Shown: positions 43,404-51,207 of the stretch, piece by piece
Layout: each line of letters opens with the position of its first letter
Position numbering within the stretch: the first letter of the stretch is position 1
Assembly: GCF_014595945.1 (NCBI RefSeq)
Contig: NZ_JABXWU010000010.1
Coordinates: forward strand, 19,404 to 83,403
Origin: Alkalibacillus aidingensis
GTDB taxonomy: Bacteria; Bacillota; Bacilli; Bacillales; Alkalibacillaceae
Direction: 5' to 3'
DNA length: 64,000 nucleotides
Position numbers and translations under genes: made by a program
The notes under the pieces: generated by a model
Seen by the model: only the letters and a program-made list of their open reading frames with translations
What the model was told of the DNA's origin: nothing
The model's database searches: none

Positions 43404-44600
43404 ATGACACATGAAATGAAAAAGAACAAGTTTAGATTGTTACTAATGCTAGGTGCCTTAACGGCTATGGTACCTTTGACGATTGATATGTACTTACCAG
43501 CTTTTCCGGTTTTAACAGATGAACTAAATACAACTGTTTCATTGACACAAATAAGTTTAACGGCAAGTCTACTAGGGATCGCTTTTGGCCAGTTAGTGGT
43601 CGGGACATTAAGTGATGTACATGGTAGAAAGAAACCATTAGTTATCTCTATTATAGTATTTATCATCGCTTCTATTATTTGCGCTATTGCACTGAATATA
43701 TGGGTGTTGATCATGTTTAGGTTTATTCAAGGTTTTGCTGGCGCTGGCGGTATTGTCATCTCTCGTTCTATTATTAGAGATTTATATGATGGCAAGTCTA
43801 TGACTAAAATGTTCTCATTATTAATTCTGGTTATGGGATTAGCGCCAATATTGGCACCCATGATTGGAGGGCAAGTATTAACATTTACTTCCTGGCGTGG
43901 AATCTTTGTTATTCTAGCCATATTTGGAGGATTGCTAGCCTTAGTCACCACCTTTCGTCTAAAGGAAACATTATCTGTTGAGCACCGTTCAGTGGGTGGT
44001 TTGAAAAATTCATTCTCGATATTTGTGCGCTTAACCAAGCAACGAACATTTATGGCCTTCGCGTTAATTCAGGGGTTTACAGCAGCATATCTATTTTCCT
44101 ACATATCTGGTTCTTCATTTATTTTGCAGGACATTTTTGCACTAACTCCACAGACTTATGGTATTGTATTTGCTGTAAATGCATTAGGGTTTATTACACT
44201 TAGCCAAGTAACAGGGAGATTAGTTGACTATGTTAAAGAAGAACGCTTATTGATTGTTGGGTTTGGGATCGCTTTAACAGGTGGAACATTCCTATTAATC
44301 GCCTCTTTAATACAAGGGGGGATGACTCCGGTATTAATAGGTTTATTTTTTGTTATTTCCAGTGTAGGTGTCATCAACCCTACAAGTCTGTCTTTAGCAA
44401 TGCAATCACAGACTAAGAATGTTGGAAGTGCCGCTGCTTTACTTGGGTTGTTTCAATTTATATTCGGTGGTATTGCGGCTCCGATAGTCGGTTTAGCAGG
44501 AACAGAGTCTGTCTTACCGTTAGCCTTAATTATAATAACTTGTCAGTTTTGTACCATTATTTCATATATGTTAATGGTTAAACAGAAAATAAAGCGCTGA
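43404..44600 (+). CDS. Bcr/CflA-family drug exporter
   Basis: A 398-residue major facilitator with 12 helices. Early TIDMYLPAFPVL is the signature of the Bcr/CflA group and the loop DVHGRKKPLV is the MFS motif A. GFAGAGGIVISRSIIRDLYDG is also standard. The group exports bicyclomycin, chloramphenicol, sulfonamides or cysteine by proton exchange. AGGGAGAAG precedes the ATG. It is divergent from the GntR gene, and no regulator of its own is evident. Confidence 0.9.
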   Translation: MTHEMKKNKFRLLLMLGALTAMVPLTIDMYLPAFPVLTDELNTTVSLTQISLTASLLGIAFGQLVVGTLSDVHGRKKPLVISIIVFIIASIICAIALNIWVLIMFRFIQGFAGAGGIVISRSIIRDLYDGKSMTKMFSLLILVMGLAPILAPMIGGQVLTFTSWRGIFVILAIFGGLLALVTTFRLKETLSVEHRSVGGLKNSFSIFVRLTKQRTFMAFALIQGFTAAYLFSYISGSSFILQDIFALTPQTYGIVFAVNALGFITLSQVTGRLVDYVKEERLLIVGFGIALTGGTFLLIASLIQGGMTPVLIGLFFVISSVGVINPTSLSLAMQSQTKNVGSAAALLGLFQFIFGGIAAPIVGLAGTESVLPLALIIITCQFCTIISYMLMVKQKIKR

Positions 44601-44738
44601 GTACCTATTGAAGTTTTGAAGGCTGCTTATCTTAATAGTGAGTTGGCCTTTTTAGGGAGTCCATAGGCATACCGTTTGCTTTTTAAAGCGGATTCATCAA
44701 TAATGTGTACAAAGTAGTTCTCAACTGGAGGTTAGATC

Positions 44739-45446
44739 ATGAAAGTAGAAATGTGGTCGGACGTTGTTTGTCCGTTTTGTTATATAGGAAAGAGGCGATT
44801 CGAAGCGGCGTTGGAGCAGTTTGAAGGTCGTGATCAAGTAGATGTTATCTTGAAGAGTTTTCAATTGGATCCAACAGCTAGAAAAGGAGAGCACAGTGAT
44901 ATTCACGCCATGTTGGCCAAAAAGTATAATGTGCCATATGAAAAGGGTAAAGAAATGAATAATCAAATGGCTGAACAAGCAAAAGAAGTTGGTTTAGAAT
45001 TTAATTTTGATTCAGTTATTCCAACCAATACGAAAGATGCACATCGCTTAAGTTTATTGGCAAAAGAAAAGGGTAAAATGTATGAACTGATGGAGCAATT
45101 AATGAAGGCTTATTTTACCGAAGGCCGTGATGTAGGTAGTCATGATGTGCTGATAGATCTTGCGAAGGACGTCGGGATTGACGGTGAAGAAGCAAGAAAT
45201 GTTTTAGCTGGTGATGATTTTGAAACAGGTGTCGAGCAAGACCAACAAGAAGCTGGGCAAATTGGAGTTCAAGGTGTCCCATTTTTTGTTTTTAATCATA
45301 AGTATGCCGTATCCGGTGCACAACCAACGGAAACCTTCCTGGATGTTTTGCAAAAAGTTTTTGAAGAAGAGAAGAATGAATCAAAGGTTCAAATTCTTAA
45401 TGACCAATCAAAAACTGAATATTGTGATGGGGATTCTTGTTCATAA
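44739..45446 (+). CDS. DsbA/FrnE-family oxidoreductase
   Basis: A 235-residue thioredoxin-fold protein starting MKVEMWSDVVCPFCYIGKR. The active CPFC is at the N-terminus, with no signal peptide, which is the FrnE (DsbA-like) type that works in the cytosol in disulfide or isomerase chemistry. VQGVPFFVFNHKYAVSGAQP holds the cis-proline loop, and the tail ends in CDGDSC, an added Cys pair. AACTGGAGG precedes the ATG. It probably protects against oxidative stress, given related FrnE proteins; substrate unknown. Confidence 0.88.
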   Translation: MKVEMWSDVVCPFCYIGKRRFEAALEQFEGRDQVDVILKSFQLDPTARKGEHSDIHAMLAKKYNVPYEKGKEMNNQMAEQAKEVGLEFNFDSVIPTNTKDAHRLSLLAKEKGKMYELMEQLMKAYFTEGRDVGSHDVLIDLAKDVGIDGEEARNVLAGDDFETGVEQDQQEAGQIGVQGVPFFVFNHKYAVSGAQPTETFLDVLQKVFEEEKNESKVQILNDQSKTEYCDGDSCS

Positions 45447-45448
45447 AC

Positions 45449-45487
45449 AAAACGCCATTGGTTTTAAAGAACCAGTGGCGTTTAATT
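45449..45487. terminator. Bidirectional terminator
   Basis: AAACGCCATTGGTT pairs with AACCAGTGGCGTTT (one wobble), with A and T flanks. It lies between the convergent DsbA and GDSL genes. Confidence 0.88.
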
Positions 45488-46123
45488 TTATACCAAAGGG
45501 TAATAACCAGTTTCTGCTAACTTGTGTGCAATGAGATTATACCCATGTTTATTTGGGTGCATACTTCCAATCGCTAATAACTTCTTCCTTCCTTGATCAA
45601 AATGAGGAAGGATGTCAACATATTGGACGATATCAGTAGCAAAATTCTTAAGAATTTGGTTAAAACGATTGACCCAAAAGAGACTATAGCTTAGGTCTGG
45701 GTAAGGGTTATAAAGACCGATCAACCGTACGAAATAGGGTGTGGAATGTAAGCTTTTTAACAGCTGAATTTCATGAAGAATGTAAAGAAGGTTTTCGTAA
45801 AATTGTTGTTCAGCATGCTCAAAGACGATTGGATTGTACGTCTTTAAAAACATCCGGTTAGCATATAATAAATCATTTCCACCTGTAGTAATGGTAATCA
45901 TGTTAGCTGGAATCAAGCGAAAACGAACGTGTGGATCTTGTAGCATAGCTCGTAACTGACCACTTGTCATTTTATTTTTGGCAAAAACTTCTGTACGAAC
46001 TGGACGCCTTAACGTTTTAAGGCTAATTTGAGCATAGCGACTCACGAACCCTCCACTGAAATAATTACCGACACCAAGAGTTAATGAATCGCCTAATGCT
46101 CGATAAAACAGATCATCTCCCAT
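45488..46123 (-). CDS. SGNH/GDSL-type esterase or lipase
   Basis: A hydrolase of about 211 residues. ALGDSLTLGVGN carries the GDS nucleophile, TTGGNDLLYA is block III (GxND), and GSMHPNKHGYNLIA gives the catalytic His (HPN). No signal peptide is visible. The start is uncertain: ATG 46123 starts the family-like MGDDLFYRALGDS, but its RBS is weak. The better AGGAG serves an out-of-frame ATG at 46143 leading to a 16-codon frame, and sits directly against another in-frame ATG at 46150. Substrate unknown. Confidence 0.8.
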   Translation of the reverse strand: MGDDLFYRALGDSLTLGVGNYFSGGFVSRYAQISLKTLRRPVRTEVFAKNKMTSGQLRAMLQDPHVRFRLIPANMITITTGGNDLLYANRMFLKTYNPIVFEHAEQQFYENLLYILHEIQLLKSLHSTPYFVRLIGLYNPYPDLSYSLFWVNRFNQILKNFATDIVQYVDILPHFDQGRKKLLAIGSMHPNKHGYNLIAHKLAETGYYPLV

Positions 46124-46203
46124 TGAAAACACCCATCCTTCATAAGCCATCTCCTACATATAATGAGGGGAGAGGCTAGAAGGTATGGGTGAATCACACT
46201 AAA

Positions 46204-46680
46204 TTATAAAAAGAATGGGAATGTTAAACCTCTTAAAAGACCAAATGGGAAGCGACGACGTCTAAAACGACGGAATCTTCTTGGGTAGCCATAACCTGGG
46301 CCAAATCCTGGACCAAAACCAGGTCCAAAACCAGGGCCGTATCCATCAAATATACGTTCACCCTCACCGTCACGTTCGTAATCGCCCCAAGGCATAAGAA
46401 GTGTTACACCATCATCACCGGTGTCGTCGATAATCCCTTCAACCATCTGTCCGTCCTGTAGTTGAATTTGAACCAAATAAAGATGATGCTGGTGACACAT
46501 GTCTTGGATTTGTTTAGGATCCATATGTGTTTGATCCATATGATGTGGATTCATGTGGTTTGAATCCATGTATTGTGGTCCCATTTGCTGTGGTGACGGC
46601 ATCATAGGACCTTGCTGTGGTTGCATAGGCATATGACCACATGGTTGTTGCATCTGTGGTTGTTGATGATAATGACTCAT
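46204..46680 (-). CDS. Low-complexity protein, spore or surface type suspected
   Basis: A 158-residue protein of three parts: a Q/M/H/P-rich N-terminus of about 60 residues; a central stretch HLYLVQIQLQDGQMVEGIIDD like a small Sm-type beta fold; and a C-terminus with repeated GPGF units followed by RRFRRFRRRRFPFGLL. I recall similar proteins in spore formers but no name or function. RBS AAGGAGG precedes the ATG. A coat or envelope role is only a guess. Confidence 0.65.
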   Translation of the reverse strand: MSHYHQQPQMQQPCGHMPMQPQQGPMMPSPQQMGPQYMDSNHMNPHHMDQTHMDPKQIQDMCHQHHLYLVQIQLQDGQMVEGIIDDTGDDGVTLLMPWGDYERDGEGERIFDGYGPGFGPGFGPGFGPGYGYPRRFRRFRRRRFPFGLLRGLTFPFFL

Positions 46681-47489
46681 TGAAGTATGACCTCCTTATT
46701 GTATTCACCCATAACATATTCAAATATTAGGTAGATGTTACAAGAGTTGGGCAAGAGTGTAGAGTTTTTAGGTGGGACATTTGACTTTAAAGTTGAGGCA
46801 GCTGTTTAAAGTACGAAATGGATTAGGATGTTCATTAGCTGTTGGGTAGTTGGTGTTTTTCATTGACGATTTGGGCTACACACGGGGTCAAACCGTCAAT
46901 GAGAGCAGCAGTCGATGACGTTTTGCGCTTCACATGGGGTCAAACCGTCAATGAAGGCACTAGTCGATGACGATTTGGGCTTCACACGGGGTCAAACCGT
47001 CAATGAGAGCACTAGTCGATGACGATTTGGACTTCATAAGGAGGCAAACCGTCAATGAGATCATATCTCCCGTACAATTTACCCCACAAAGTTTCTCATC
47101 ATATCATTGAGGCCGACACAAAACTCGTAAAGAACATTAATTTATCTAATGCACAATTTAGGTGTTGTGAAATTTGTAGGACTAACTCAGCGGTGGTTGA
47201 ACTAAGCATCTAAGAAACTTGATTTATTGAGACCCTGGGGAATAAACTGCTGAAATGAAGGTGTTTAGCTCGAGGAGATCCCTAAAGCTATTGGTCAATT
47301 GATGGAGAGGGTGATTAAAGAATAATTGCTTGAAGTTATAAAAGTAAGGGTTTTGTTGGAATGAATAGTCTTGTCTATTTTGGTAATTTTTCCAATTATA
47401 TTATACCACAGTTTTCCAATTTATTTTAGTCTATTATTATATCCTTAAACCTTCTATGATAAAGTAAGATTATTTTAAGGAGGTTTTCT
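46681..47489. other. Intergenic region with a family 1 repeat array
   Basis: 809 bp without a gene. The repeat array covers 46858-47065. From 47070 to 47470 the sequence is AT-rich without ORF or strong hairpin. AAGGAGG and ATG 47490 open the next gene. Confidence 0.6.
46858..47065. repeat. 52-bp repeat array, family 1, four units
   Basis: TGACG opens units at 46864, 46916, 46968 and 47020, exactly 52 bp apart. Each holds GGCTTCACACGGGG or a variant, then CAAACCGTCAATGA. TCATTGACG-A/G-TTTG and CAAACCGTCAATGA make a 14-bp inverted repeat with one mismatch around a 15-base loop, so each unit can fold. The orientation is opposite to the arrays at 14.3 and 37.6 kb. Confidence 0.9.
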
Positions 47490-48014
47490 ATGTTAGGCGT
47501 AAACAAAGGAACTGTCTTATTAAAACCTCATCATGAAGATTATCATCTAATGTTTGAAAAAGAAAAGGTCTTACTAGAAGAGTTATTCGGAGACCATGTT
47601 GTAGCAATCGAACATATTGGTAGTACATCTATTAAAGGTATCCAAGCTAAGCCAATTATTGATATTCTAATAGGGGTTCGTGACCTTGAAGCATTTAAAC
47701 GGATTGAAAAGGTCAACATGAGTAAGAACGATTACTATTTCCTACAGGTGAAAATAGAGGGAAAAGCAGTCATCGCAAAGTTCTCAAGTTTAGAAAACCT
47801 TACCAAAACTCACATCCTACACGTCGTAGAGTATGATGGTGATTGGTGGCATGCACATACGGTCTTTCGCAACAGATTAAACGCAGACCCATCTCTTGCC
47901 AAGGAATATGAGCAGCTTAAAATTGATTTGGCAGAAAAATATCATGACAATGAGCGGGCTTATATGGATGGAAAACAAGCCTTTGTCAATCGTATCGTTA
48001 ATGGGAAGGTCTGA
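47490..48014 (+). CDS. GrpB/UPF0157 family protein
   Basis: A 174-residue protein of the GrpB (UPF0157) family, a nucleotidyltransferase-like fold of unknown substrate. VAIEHIGSTSIKGIQAKPIIDILI carries the GS and paired Asp of that fold, and WWHAHTVFRNRL and the ending AFVNRIV are typical. Free-standing gene with RBS AAGGAGG. It could be a metabolic nucleotidyltransferase; the name GrpB does not mean the heat-shock GrpE. Confidence 0.88.
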   Translation: MLGVNKGTVLLKPHHEDYHLMFEKEKVLLEELFGDHVVAIEHIGSTSIKGIQAKPIIDILIGVRDLEAFKRIEKVNMSKNDYYFLQVKIEGKAVIAKFSSLENLTKTHILHVVEYDGDWWHAHTVFRNRLNADPSLAKEYEQLKIDLAEKYHDNERAYMDGKQAFVNRIVNGKV

Positions 48015-48121
48015 GTTACAGAGTAACCCTATTAGTTGCAGTAAGTTTTCTCTCTTGGGTAATGTCGTATCACTTCAAATGTTCGTGACTATTAATACAA
48101 TTGTAGCTAGAGGTGAGGTAG

Positions 48122-48505
48122 TTAGTCGACTACCTTACCATCCCAAGAACTCATCCCATCAGCTACGTTTACAACATCAAAGCCCTCATCAGCTAGTATC
48201 TCACTAGCTTCAGCCGAACGGTTACCTGTTTCACAAATAATCACATAAGACAAATCAGGTTGAAGAGGGTCAAAGTCTCCATCTTTTAACTCAGATAAAG
48301 GCTTGTTAATTGCTCCCTCGATATGGCCAGCTTCATACTCGCTATGTTCACGCACATCGACAATGGTGAATCCTTCTTCTTGTTTGGTTAATACCTCATT
48401 TAGTTCGATTGTTTGGAAATCAGCCTCGGCCTCAGTACCACTTCCACAAGCAGAGATTAACATAGTTAATAATAATGTTAGTAAGATTAAAATATATTTT
48501 TTCAT
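48122..48505 (-). CDS. Rhodanese-domain lipoprotein
   Basis: A 127-residue secreted lipoprotein. The signal peptide ends LISAC, and a single rhodanese domain follows: FTIVDVREHSEYEAGHIEGAIN, then the active loop VIICETGNRSAEAS with the catalytic Cys. Rhodaneses move sulfane sulfur. Single-domain extracytoplasmic rhodaneses are common in bacilli. Its position near the YeeE/YedE sulfur transporter at 51 kb may be coincidental. Confidence 0.87.
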   Translation of the reverse strand: MKKYILILLTLLLTMLISACGSGTEAEADFQTIELNEVLTKQEEGFTIVDVREHSEYEAGHIEGAINKPLSELKDGDFDPLQPDLSYVIICETGNRSAEASEILADEGFDVVNVADGMSSWDGKVVD

Positions 48506-48666
48506 AAAAAAACCTCCTAAAATCTAATATTAGTTATAGCATTGTTAAAATGAATTGGATACATACACTACCGGTTATGAGCTTTTACGGTTAGAAGTAG
48601 AACTGGTACGATGCTCATTGGAATGGATTATATGAAACGAGATCTTTAAAAAAAGGGGGACAGGAG

Positions 48667-49128
48667 ATGAAGTTTATTCCTATTAATCCAATTCAACATC
48701 GAGAAGTTACGATAACATTTAGAAGAGACTCCTATAAAGTTAGCTTTGGTCATGATCGAAACTTTGATGATGAGGAATATATAAAATTTCTAGATGTAAA
48801 AGTTAGTCAATTCCCGAGTGGCTTTGTATTAGTGAAAGAGCGTGGTGAATTTATTGGGCAACTAGAGCTTTCCATTCGACTATATGAAGGACGACAAATT
48901 GGTTATGTACATTTGTTTTATTTAATTCCTAAAGAAAGAGGAACAGGAAAAGGTTTCAAGCTTTATAGCTACGCAAAAGATTTTTTTGAAAAACACCATG
49001 TTAATGAATTTCACTTAAGAGTATCACCTACCAATAAACGAGCAAGGAGATACTATGAAAAAATGGGCATGAGAGAACTCAAACCTGAAGTCAATGGTAA
49101 GGTGATTAGAATGGTAGGGGAGATTTAA
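48667..49128 (+). CDS. GNAT-family N-acetyltransferase
   Basis: A 153-residue GNAT enzyme. VHLFYLIPKERGTGKGFKLY carries the acetyl-CoA loop (RGTGKG), and RVSPTNKRARRYYEKMGM is the usual C-terminal motif B. Substrate unknown. RBS AAAAGGGGG. Its stop overlaps, by four bases, the stop of a convergent 29-codon gene. Confidence 0.84.
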   Translation: MKFIPINPIQHREVTITFRRDSYKVSFGHDRNFDDEEYIKFLDVKVSQFPSGFVLVKERGEFIGQLELSIRLYEGRQIGYVHLFYLIPKERGTGKGFKLYSYAKDFFEKHHVNEFHLRVSPTNKRARRYYEKMGMRELKPEVNGKVIRMVGEI

Positions 49129-49214
49129 CCCTTTTTAATAACGAGCCAAACAAACGTCGCAAAAAAGACGATCCAAAATAGAAGAAATCCGTTACTAAAC
49201 ACAAAATCAAGCAT
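49125..49214 (-). CDS. Small membrane protein, 29 residues
   Basis: On the minus strand AAGGAGA and an ATG at 49212-49214 open a 29-codon frame ending at 49125. The product MLDFVFSNGFLLFWIVFFAT continues as a single transmembrane helix ending in IKKG. The RBS spacing is good and the composition is that of a real small membrane protein. It overlaps the GNAT stop codon convergently. No family known. Confidence 0.6.
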   Translation of the reverse strand: MLDFVFSNGFLLFWIVFFATFVWLVIKKG

Positions 49215-49349
49215 GATGATTCTCCTTTCTTTCTTCATATGTTTACATAGTTGAACAGAAAAAGCTATGGAGAAATCGTGAAATGAGAAGGGAAATCAAT
49301 AGCTATAATAGAAATTATATAGTAAAGGTTTTAAAGAAAGAGGGAGAGT

Positions 49350-50309
49350 ATGTCGAAGCCAGTAGATTTAGGAAATCAAATATCTCTAATAGACTTGTAT
49401 GATTTAGGGTTACCTCAGCGAACAGGGTCTTATGTAATACAGGCTGAAGAGTTAACGATCATTGAGACGAGTGCAAGCCCTTCTGTTCCTTATTTACTAG
49501 AAGGACTTCAAGATTTGGGATTAAAACCCGAGGATGTCCATCATATTATTGTGACACATATCCATTTAGATCATGCGGGTGGAGTTGGGCTATTATTAGA
49601 GAGTTGTCCAAACGCAACAGTTTATGTTCATCCACGCGGAAAACGACATCTGATTGACCCGTCTAAGTTAATTAAAGGTGCACAAGCAGTCTATGGTGAC
49701 AGATTTGATGAGTTATTCGATCCAATTGTACCAGTTCCTGAGGAGCGTTTAGTAGCAAAGGATGATGGTGATACCCTGGATATTGGTTTTGAGCGGAGGT
49801 TGACTTTTTATGATTCACCAGGTCATGCTAAGCATCATTTTTCAATTCATGATTCATTAAGTAATGGCATATTCACAGGTGATACGATCGGTGTCTTCTA
49901 CCCACAGGTTAAAGGTGTGGATTTCGTTTTACCATCAACTTCACCTAATCAATTTGACCCTGATGCCATGTTAGCATCGCTACAAAAAATAGAAGACTTA
50001 GATGTTGATACGATCTTCTTTGGACATTTTGGGAAATCTGACCTTCCTGATTTAGTCTATCAACAAATACGTGAGTGGTTACCGAAGTTTGTAGAAGAAG
50101 GTGAGAAGGTGTTAACCAGTCATAAGGATTCGGATATGAACACTCAAACACGCGTGTTAATCGACCGGCTTAATCAGATGGTGATGAGTTATTTAGATGA
50201 ACAACAATTAGACCGAAATGATCTTGTTAATCAACTTCTAAAAATGGATATGGACGTATGTGCCATGGGGTTGATTGATTACTTACATAAAAAGGTAAGG
50301 AGTGTTTAG
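49350..50309 (+). CDS. MBL-fold metallo-hydrolase
   Basis: A 319-residue metallo-beta-lactamase-fold enzyme. THIHLDHAGG is the HxHxDH metal site; later His in DSPGHAKHH, the GDT of FTGDTIG, and FFGHFGKSD complete the binuclear site. No extra domain is fused. Likely a hydrolase of a thioester, phosphodiester or lactone; the substrate cannot be told. A 29-codon membrane protein gene starts right after its stop. Confidence 0.88.
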   Translation: MSKPVDLGNQISLIDLYDLGLPQRTGSYVIQAEELTIIETSASPSVPYLLEGLQDLGLKPEDVHHIIVTHIHLDHAGGVGLLLESCPNATVYVHPRGKRHLIDPSKLIKGAQAVYGDRFDELFDPIVPVPEERLVAKDDGDTLDIGFERRLTFYDSPGHAKHHFSIHDSLSNGIFTGDTIGVFYPQVKGVDFVLPSTSPNQFDPDAMLASLQKIEDLDVDTIFFGHFGKSDLPDLVYQQIREWLPKFVEEGEKVLTSHKDSDMNTQTRVLIDRLNQMVMSYLDEQQLDRNDLVNQLLKMDMDVCAMGLIDYLHKKVRSV

Positions 50310-50310
50310 G

Positions 50311-50400
50311 TTGAGCTTCACCATGCTACTAGCTTTGGTTGTTGGAGGTATTATTGGAGTATTAGTTGTCGCTATGGTCAATAAAAAATCAGATGACTGA
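50311..50400 (+). CDS. Small membrane protein, 29 residues, coupled to the MBL gene
   Basis: A TTG start at 50311, one base after the MBL-gene stop, is preceded by AAGGAG at eight bases. The 29-residue product starts SFTMLLALVVGGIIGVLVVA, a single Gly-rich membrane helix, and ends NKKSDD. The tight spacing suggests translational coupling. It ends right before a terminator. Family unknown. Confidence 0.6.
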   Translation: MSFTMLLALVVGGIIGVLVVAMVNKKSDD

Positions 50401-50403
50401 TAC

Positions 50404-50431
50404 AAGCCGGTCGTTTAAGATCGGTTTTTTT
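50404..50431 (+). terminator. Rho-independent terminator
   Basis: AAGCCGGTC pairs with GATCGGTTTT (with wobbles), followed by T residues. It ends the MBL operon. Confidence 0.75.
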
Positions 50432-50460
50432 AATTGGAGGTTGGATTTAATTATTAAGTG

Positions 50461-51000
50461 GGTCAAACAAGAGAGTGGGGTGCGTCTCTTCCCGTAGTGG
50501 TTGTTTAAACGTGATTCCGGTCAAAGAGAGACGTTCTCACTTCCCATAGCAGTCGGTAAAACAAGACTCCGGTCAAAGAGATACGCTCTCTCTTCCCATA
50601 GCGATCGATCAAACGAGATTCCGGTCAAAGAGAGGCGTTCTCACTTCCCATAGCAGTCGTTCAAACGAGATTCCGGTCAAAGAGATGCGCTCTCTCTTCC
50701 CATAGCAGTCGGTCAAACGAGATTTCGGTCAAAGAGAGGCGCTGTCCCTTCCCATAGCGATCGATCAAACGAGATTCCGGTCAAAGAGAGGCGTTCTCTC
50801 TTCCCATAGTAGTCGGTCAAACGAGATTCCGGTCAAAGAGAGGCGTTCTCTCTTCCCATAGCAGTCGGTCAGACGAGATTTCGGTCAAAGAGAGGCGTTC
50901 TCTCTTCCCATAGTAGTCGTCAAACGTGATTCCGGTCAAAGAGAGGCGTTCTCTCTTCCCAGAGTAGGTCGTTAAAACCTGCACCTGTCAAATAGAAGCA
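50461..51000. repeat. 52-bp repeat array, family 2, about ten units
   Basis: Units start with TCAAACGAGATT (or variants) at 50505, 50557, 50609, 50661, 50713, 50765, 50817, 50869, 50920 and 50972. Eight of nine steps are 52 bp or within one of it. Each unit contains CCGGTCAAAGAGAGGCGTTC then TCTCTTCCCATAG. AAGAGAG and CTCTCTT form a small perfect hairpin around GCGTT in most units. The array lies in an 807-bp gap (50401-51207) that holds no gene. The remainder, 51001-51120, is AT-rich with no clear feature before the promoter. Confidence 0.92.
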
Positions 51001-51129
51001 GTTTCCCCCCACATCCCTCTCATTCTAAGAAGAACCAGGAAAATAGCCTCTCTACCACTTCATCACCTCCCTAAAGCGACCATCCCTTGACAAAAAATGA
51101 AAAAGTTCCCATAACGAATTTTTTTTGGG

Positions 51130-51158
51130 TTGACTAATTGGCTCCAAGCGAATATAGT
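51130..51158 (+). promoter_or_regulatory. Sigma-A promoter of the YeeE/YedE transporter
   Basis: TTGACT, a 17-bp spacer and TATAGT, about 50 bp before ATG 51208. Confidence 0.65.
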
Positions 51159-51207
51159 ATAATATGTGTTTATTTCCGAGTAAGTTTATCAGAAAAGGAG
51201 AATTAAA

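Noticed and set aside
45211..45534. Second gene overlapping the end of the DsbA gene
   Set aside because: Shadow frame of the DsbA gene and its terminator; no RBS.
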